Source of the DNA: Shimia sp. R9_2
Lineage (GTDB): Bacteria; Pseudomonadota; Alphaproteobacteria; Rhodobacterales; Rhodobacteraceae
Assembly: GCF_017743735.1 (NCBI RefSeq)
Contig: NZ_JAGHRO010000001.1
Location: forward strand, 496,001-560,000
DNA length: 64,000 nucleotides
Direction of reading: 5' to 3'
Below the pieces are notes generated by a model. The model saw nothing but the letters and a program-made list of their open reading frames with translations. It had not been told where the DNA came from and did not search any database. Positions 60,478-64,000 of this stretch are shown one piece after another. The stretch's first letter is position 1. Each line of letters opens with the position of its first letter. Made by a program: the position numbers and the translations under genes.

Positions 60478-62664
60478 TCAGTTGGCAGCCGGTTCGATGT
60501 TGCCAATGTTGAGGAACATGGTTTCACCAGAATGATCGTCCACACCGTCGTTGTCGGTGGAGGCAAAAGCGGTGCCGTCTTCCAAAATGGCTAGGCCTTC
60601 GACTTTATCCAGAACGTAGCCTCCGGTGGAGGTCAGATCTGGAAGGAGGTCGCGCACCAGAGTTTTGGTGACTACAGGCAGCTCACTGCCAAGAGGGGCA
60701 GGCACCATTTCAGACGCAGGCACGCGGTAGATTTTCTTGGTCACGGCACGGTGGTCATGTTGGTTGTCACGCTCCACGATGTAGACCCAATCGCCATGTG
60801 CCACGATTTCTGACAGCCCAACCCAACCAGTCGCGGGTTCGGCTTTTGGATAATGCACCGCGCCCCACTCTTTGGTTTCCAGATTATAGGCCACCAGTTT
60901 CACGTGGTTTTTCGGGTCATCTTTCCACTCCCGCTGCACCGCCATCCAGAGCGTGTCGTCAACTTTGGTGATGCCTTCAAAGCCAAAACGCTTTTCCACC
61001 GCCATCAGTTCTGCAGGAAGGCCAATCTCGCCTTTGCGGTCTTTGATCTTACCTTCGGCGGACACATGATAGATCGCATGAGGGATCACGCGGTCGGTGC
61101 GGCCTTCGGAAGCCACGTAGAAGCCACCTTTGCCATCCAGCGTGATGCCTTCCATATCGATCTTCTGCGCTGGGCTGCCGTTCTGACGGTGTACGCGGAT
61201 CACATCAATGATGCGGGCTGGCGTCTGGGTGGTGTCGATTTTGAAGATGGAGGGCTGAAAGCCGTAGAAGCTGTCATTCACGGCCCAGACGATGCCGTTT
61301 TTGTCAGCGACCATGCCTGAGAGCGCACCCCAACCGATCAACTCGTCTGCACCTTCAGAGGTGAGATGTGGATAGGTTGCTGGCGCGTCCTGATATTCAA
61401 ACAGCATCACATGCGCACGTGCGCCGCCATCTTCGATCAGGTCTTTTTCGTTGGCAGAGACCAACAGGTTGCGCTCTGGGATCGCCACATAGCCTTCCGG
61501 GCCAACGCCGGAGGGCAGCAGCTGTTTGAGAACTGGTTCAGCTGGATTGGTGACGTCATAGACACCGACAACAGAGGCGCGTTCCGCTCCAACAAACACA
61601 TATGGCGTGCCGTTGAAGGTTGCGAAAGTCACACTCTCCGGCTCAACGCCTTTGCTGTCAGAGCGTTTGTCTGGGTAGTGGCCGATCTGGATGATGGCAC
61701 GTTCAAAATCGGTGCCGCTTTCGTAGACAACGGTGCCGTCCTTGTGGAAAATCGTCCAGCCGCGGGAGCCGCCGTCCATGTCACCTTCGTTGGCTGTCGC
61801 GAAGTGATTGTCGTCAATCCACGCCACAGCGTCAGGCTCGCGCAGACGGCCCTCTTGGCTTTCGGTGAAGATCAGCGCACCACGCTCATCGGTCGCGTCA
61901 ATGCCTTCAAGATCAACAGCTCCAGCGGAAAAATGGGAGATGACCTCGCCGTCTTTGGAGACAACCACCATGTGGTTGTTTTCTTGCAGGGTCACCACAG
62001 TTTCGCCAAGCGTGTTTATGGAGACATACTCTGGCTCTGGATCTTCTGGAGAGACCTCAGCGAGGCCGGTCATGTCGACCATACGCAGTGTGTCGCACGC
62101 CAGTGTGCCGTCTTTCAGTTCGACCATGGCCAGCATTCCGGCTGGCATTTGGCCTGTGCGGCCGTCACCTAGATCTTCGTCACGCTCGTTTTCAATGGCT
62201 ACGGAGACAAAGCTTTGATCCGGTGCGATGGCGACGCTGTCGGGTTGTCCACCCAAATCACAAGAGGCTTTAACTGAGCCGTCTGCGATGTTGATGGCCT
62301 GAAGCACGCCGGATGGTTGCGTGTAGCTCTCGGAAGTGTTGACGCCAACAATGGCGAGTTCGCCAAGCACGCCAACGGATGTTGGCTCGCCTTCAAGAGC
62401 CACATTGCCGAGCGGCTTGGGAGCGGTCGGATCAGCGATATCTATACGGCCCAGAACGCCCAGCGGGCTGTCGGTGTATACAAGCGTCATGCCGTCCGCA
62501 GTGGCGGCGATAATTTCCGGGGAAGTCTCGCGCTTGGTGTCTTCACCTTCGGCCATGTTTTTGACCACTGGGAAAGAGGCTATGCGATTGAAGTTCATTT
62601 CTGCGGCGGCGTGACCTGCAGTCAGTGCCAAGGCCGACGTCAAACAAAGGCTGCGCAGCAACAT
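60478..62664 (-). CDS. Secreted esterase-like/phytase-family beta-propeller protein
   Basis: A 728-residue exported protein (signal peptide MLLRSLCLTSALALTAGHAAA). The first half is repeat-rich beta-propeller sequence (GVLGRIDIADPTAPKPLGNVAL, GVLQAINIADGSVKASCDLGGQPDSVAIAPDQ, and GVEPESVTFATFNGTPYVFVG). The second half (about residues 430-725) matches the esterase-like domain of the phytase-like family (DMEGITLDGKGGFYVASEG, GFEGITKVDDTLWMAVQREW, DKVEGLAILEDGTAFASTDNDG). A phosphatase or phytase-like role in the periplasm is supported by a Pho box upstream. CGGAGA precedes the ATG. Confidence 0.82.
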   Translation of the reverse strand: MLLRSLCLTSALALTAGHAAAEMNFNRIASFPVVKNMAEGEDTKRETSPEIIAATADGMTLVYTDSPLGVLGRIDIADPTAPKPLGNVALEGEPTSVGVLGELAIVGVNTSESYTQPSGVLQAINIADGSVKASCDLGGQPDSVAIAPDQSFVSVAIENERDEDLGDGRTGQMPAGMLAMVELKDGTLACDTLRMVDMTGLAEVSPEDPEPEYVSINTLGETVVTLQENNHMVVVSKDGEVISHFSAGAVDLEGIDATDERGALIFTESQEGRLREPDAVAWIDDNHFATANEGDMDGGSRGWTIFHKDGTVVYESGTDFERAIIQIGHYPDKRSDSKGVEPESVTFATFNGTPYVFVGAERASVVGVYDVTNPAEPVLKQLLPSGVGPEGYVAIPERNLLVSANEKDLIEDGGARAHVMLFEYQDAPATYPHLTSEGADELIGWGALSGMVADKNGIVWAVNDSFYGFQPSIFKIDTTQTPARIIDVIRVHRQNGSPAQKIDMEGITLDGKGGFYVASEGRTDRVIPHAIYHVSAEGKIKDRKGEIGLPAELMAVEKRFGFEGITKVDDTLWMAVQREWKDDPKNHVKLVAYNLETKEWGAVHYPKAEPATGWVGLSEIVAHGDWVYIVERDNQHDHRAVTKKIYRVPASEMVPAPLGSELPVVTKTLVRDLLPDLTSTGGYVLDKVEGLAILEDGTAFASTDNDGVDDHSGETMFLNIGNIEPAAN

Positions 62665-62720
62665 TTGAAGTCTCCGTGTTGGTTAACGGCTTGCAGGTCG
62701 CACCTCTATATGACGCGGTG

Positions 62721-62738
62721 GCAACAGATCTGTGACAG
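62721..62738 (-). promoter_or_regulatory. Pho box upstream of the phytase-like gene
   Basis: On the minus strand CTGTCAC-AGAT-CTGTTGC forms two 7-nt repeats separated by 4 nt, close to the PhoB consensus CTGTCAT-N4-CTGTCAT. A TATAGA -10-like hexamer follows 10 nt downstream, the spacing used in PhoB-activated promoters. The gene start lies 57 nt from the box. Confidence 0.65.
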
Positions 62739-62848
62739 ATATGCGAAAGCCTGTTTCGAACGTCTCAGCTAAAAACTGGTTTGTGGAGATACGCCAGATC
62801 ACGCAGAGTGGTGGCGAACTTGTGAACGATTTCGGGGGAGAGAGCGAT

Positions 62849-63628
62849 ATGGACTGGGATGATGCCTACGCCAATGCGGCTTATATCGAGGGGGCAGATG
62901 CCTATCCGCCACGTTGGTCTGAGGAGGCTGCCGCTTACCGAGCGGAGATGGCGGCGGAAATAGACGTCTCTTATGGAGAAGGCGCGCGGCAGTGCTTTGA
63001 TCTGATCCGGCCTGAGGGCTCACTCAAAGGGTTGTTTGTCTTTGTGCACGGCGGCTATTGGCTGCGGTTTGACAAGTCTTTCTGGAGCCATTTTGCGCGC
63101 GCCGCCGTGGCGCATGGCTGGGCCGTTGCGCTCCCATCCTATGACTTGGCTCCAAATGTGCGGATTGCAGAAATCACAGCGCAAGTTGCACAAGCAGTGA
63201 ATCGAGCGGCTGAAATGATTGAAGGTCCGATCATTTTGGCGGGGCATTCGGCTGGCGGGCATCTGGTGGCGCGGTTGACCTGTGAAGGTGTGCTCTCGGA
63301 GGCTGTTTCAAGTCGGATCACGCGTGTGGTGCCGATTTCACCGGTGTCTGACCTGCGTCCGTTGATGAAGACCGCAATGAATGCGGATTTGAAGTTGGAC
63401 GCTGCGGAATGCGCTACGGAAAGCCCCGTGTTTGGAATACCGCGAGAAGGTATCGATGTGACTGTCTGGGTCGGTGCGGATGAACGGCCCGTGTTCCTGG
63501 ATCAGGCACGCTGGCTGTCGGAAGCGTGGAGCTGTGATCTCTTTGTGGCGGGTGGCAGGCACCATTTCGACGTCATCGACGTTTTGGCGGACCCTCAGAG
63601 TGATTTTGCGCGGATGGCGTTTCGCTAG
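62849..63628 (+). CDS. Alpha/beta hydrolase, kynurenine-formamidase-like
   Basis: A 259-residue hydrolase. The oxyanion motif FVHGGYWLRFDKSFWSHFARAA (HGGYW), the nucleophile ILAGHSAGGHLVARL (Ser in GHSAG), acid in VWVGADERPVFLDQA and histidine in GGRHHFDVID give a full catalytic set. The HGGYW form is close to that of BNA7-type arylformamidases, which hydrolyse N-formylkynurenine, but no other tryptophan-catabolism gene is nearby. ATG 62849 has a strong site (GGGGGAGAG); the longer frame upstream crosses the Pho box region and is not used. Confidence 0.82.
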   Translation: MDWDDAYANAAYIEGADAYPPRWSEEAAAYRAEMAAEIDVSYGEGARQCFDLIRPEGSLKGLFVFVHGGYWLRFDKSFWSHFARAAVAHGWAVALPSYDLAPNVRIAEITAQVAQAVNRAAEMIEGPIILAGHSAGGHLVARLTCEGVLSEAVSSRITRVVPISPVSDLRPLMKTAMNADLKLDAAECATESPVFGIPREGIDVTVWVGADERPVFLDQARWLSEAWSCDLFVAGGRHHFDVIDVLADPQSDFARMAFR

Positions 63629-64000
63629 GGTCTAAAGCAGGGCACCGTATCACCCTCGGCCGGACGCGCATGCCAGACGCCTCGCGCAATGGCGCGGGCC
63701 AGACAGGTGGCTGCGGCATGGCCGAGCCAAAGGGTGTCGGCAACTTCTGCTTCGAGCGGCTTCGTATTTGTGCTGACGCCAAAAATCAGATCCCCGTCCA
63801 TTGGGGTATGCGAAGGCACCAAGGCGCGGGCCATTCCATCGTGCGCAGCGGTGGCCATGCGTGTGCATTGTGCTTGGGTGAGGTCTGCGTCGGTCGCGAC
63901 AATCGCAATGGTGGTGTTGTGGCTGGAAAGCTTGGTGTTTGGTAAGGTGGAGGGAGAAGTGGACACCAGACCCAAATTGCCAAACTCGCCGCCGATTTCC
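63625..64000 (-). CDS. P1-family (DmpA-like) peptidase, C-terminal part
   Basis: The frame enters from the right edge (beyond 64000) and ends at 63625. The visible 124 residues contain EIGGEFGNLGLVSTS, then TTIAIVATDADLTQAQCTRMATAAHDGMARALVPSHTPMDGDLIFGVSTN, which matches the C-terminal half of L-aminopeptidase/DmpA-type self-processing peptidases (beta chain with NTTIAVVATDA and HTPMDGD). The self-cleavage site is expected outside the window. Its stop overlaps that of the hydrolase tail to tail. Confidence 0.85.
   Translation of the reverse strand, partial: EIGGEFGNLGLVSTSPSTLPNTKLSSHNTTIAIVATDADLTQAQCTRMATAAHDGMARALVPSHTPMDGDLIFGVSTNTKPLEAEVADTLWLGHAAATCLARAIARGVWHARPAEGDTVPCFRP

Noticed and set aside
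1-64000. CRISPR arrays, tRNA or rRNA genes, insertion sequences, phage or conjugation genes
   Set aside because: No regularly spaced direct repeats, tRNA-like cloverleaf with CCA-proximal T-loop, transposase, integrase or terminal inverted repeats were seen when reading both strands.

Overview
The window looks like chromosomal DNA of a Rhodobacterales (Roseobacter-group) alphaproteobacterium. The reasons are gene content and order (leuB, leuD and leuC near rsfS-rlmH; a glcDEF set; an Hsp20 gene with RpoH-type and ROSE-type signals; several Rhodobacteraceae-type hypothetical membrane proteins), a moderately high G+C content and frequent GTG/TTG starts. I found no tRNA, rRNA, insertion sequence, phage or CRISPR. 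Nearly everything is chromosomal housekeeping or lipid, glycan and transport functions packed into tightly coupled operons.

Region 1 (1-13.2 kb). A cyclic-peptide-exporter-type ABC protein and a small membrane protein (plus strand) run into a ten-gene minus-strand operon (12923 down to 2532). In order it encodes a serine palmitoyltransferase-like alpha-oxoamine synthase, a DUF4833-like exported protein, inositol-3-phosphate synthase, a KDSR-like 3-ketosphinganine reductase, a CdsA-like cytidylyltransferase, an LptF/LptG pair, a GT4 glycosyltransferase, an FGGY kinase and a CDP-alcohol phosphatidyltransferase. Most junctions are 1-4 nt overlaps. Together they read as a pathway that makes a sphingoid base and an inositol-phosphate type head group, joins or glycosylates them, and moves the product across the periplasm. 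This is the most interesting system in the window.

Region 2 (13.2-22.3 kb). A four-gene peptide/oligosaccharide-type ABC importer, a J-domain protein and a large MscS-family channel.

Region 3 (22.4-30.3 kb). An eight-gene plus-strand glycan operon: UDP-sugar 6-dehydrogenase, two MurG-like and two GT4-like glycosyltransferases, a histidine phosphatase, a NodB-fold deacetylase-like protein and a small methyltransferase. It has no flippase, polymerase or initiating transferase and ends at a strong hairpin terminator.

Region 4 (30.3-37.2 kb). A U32-family protein, then a minus-strand group (TauE/SafE permease, BKACE enzyme, TIGR03084-like protein, acyl-CoA carboxylase carboxyltransferase) with a divergent PaaX-like regulator. 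The regulator appears to be transcribed from a promoter that leaves almost no leader.

Region 5 (37.3-42.0 kb). A complete Mla-type lipid-transport operon. Its permease carries an N-terminal STAS domain, and its MCE protein is unusually long (704 aa), with motifs repeated every 104 residues.

Region 6 (42.1-48.6 kb). leuB, leuD and leuC on the minus strand, interrupted by an EEP-family protein, a membrane protein and a GNAT gene broken by an in-frame TGA. A 27-codon ORF followed by an intrinsic terminator sits directly before leuD.

Region 7 (48.8-56.8 kb). A second MscS channel, rsfS, rlmH, a DUF599 protein and glcD-glcE-(CPCC protein)-glcF behind a palindromic operator-like site.

Region 8 (56.8-64 kb). 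Two tandem secreted trypsin-like proteases, an Hsp20 gene, an MFS transporter, a secreted phytase-type esterase preceded by a Pho box, a kynurenine-formamidase-like hydrolase, and the C-terminal part of a P1-family (DmpA-like) peptidase running off the right edge.
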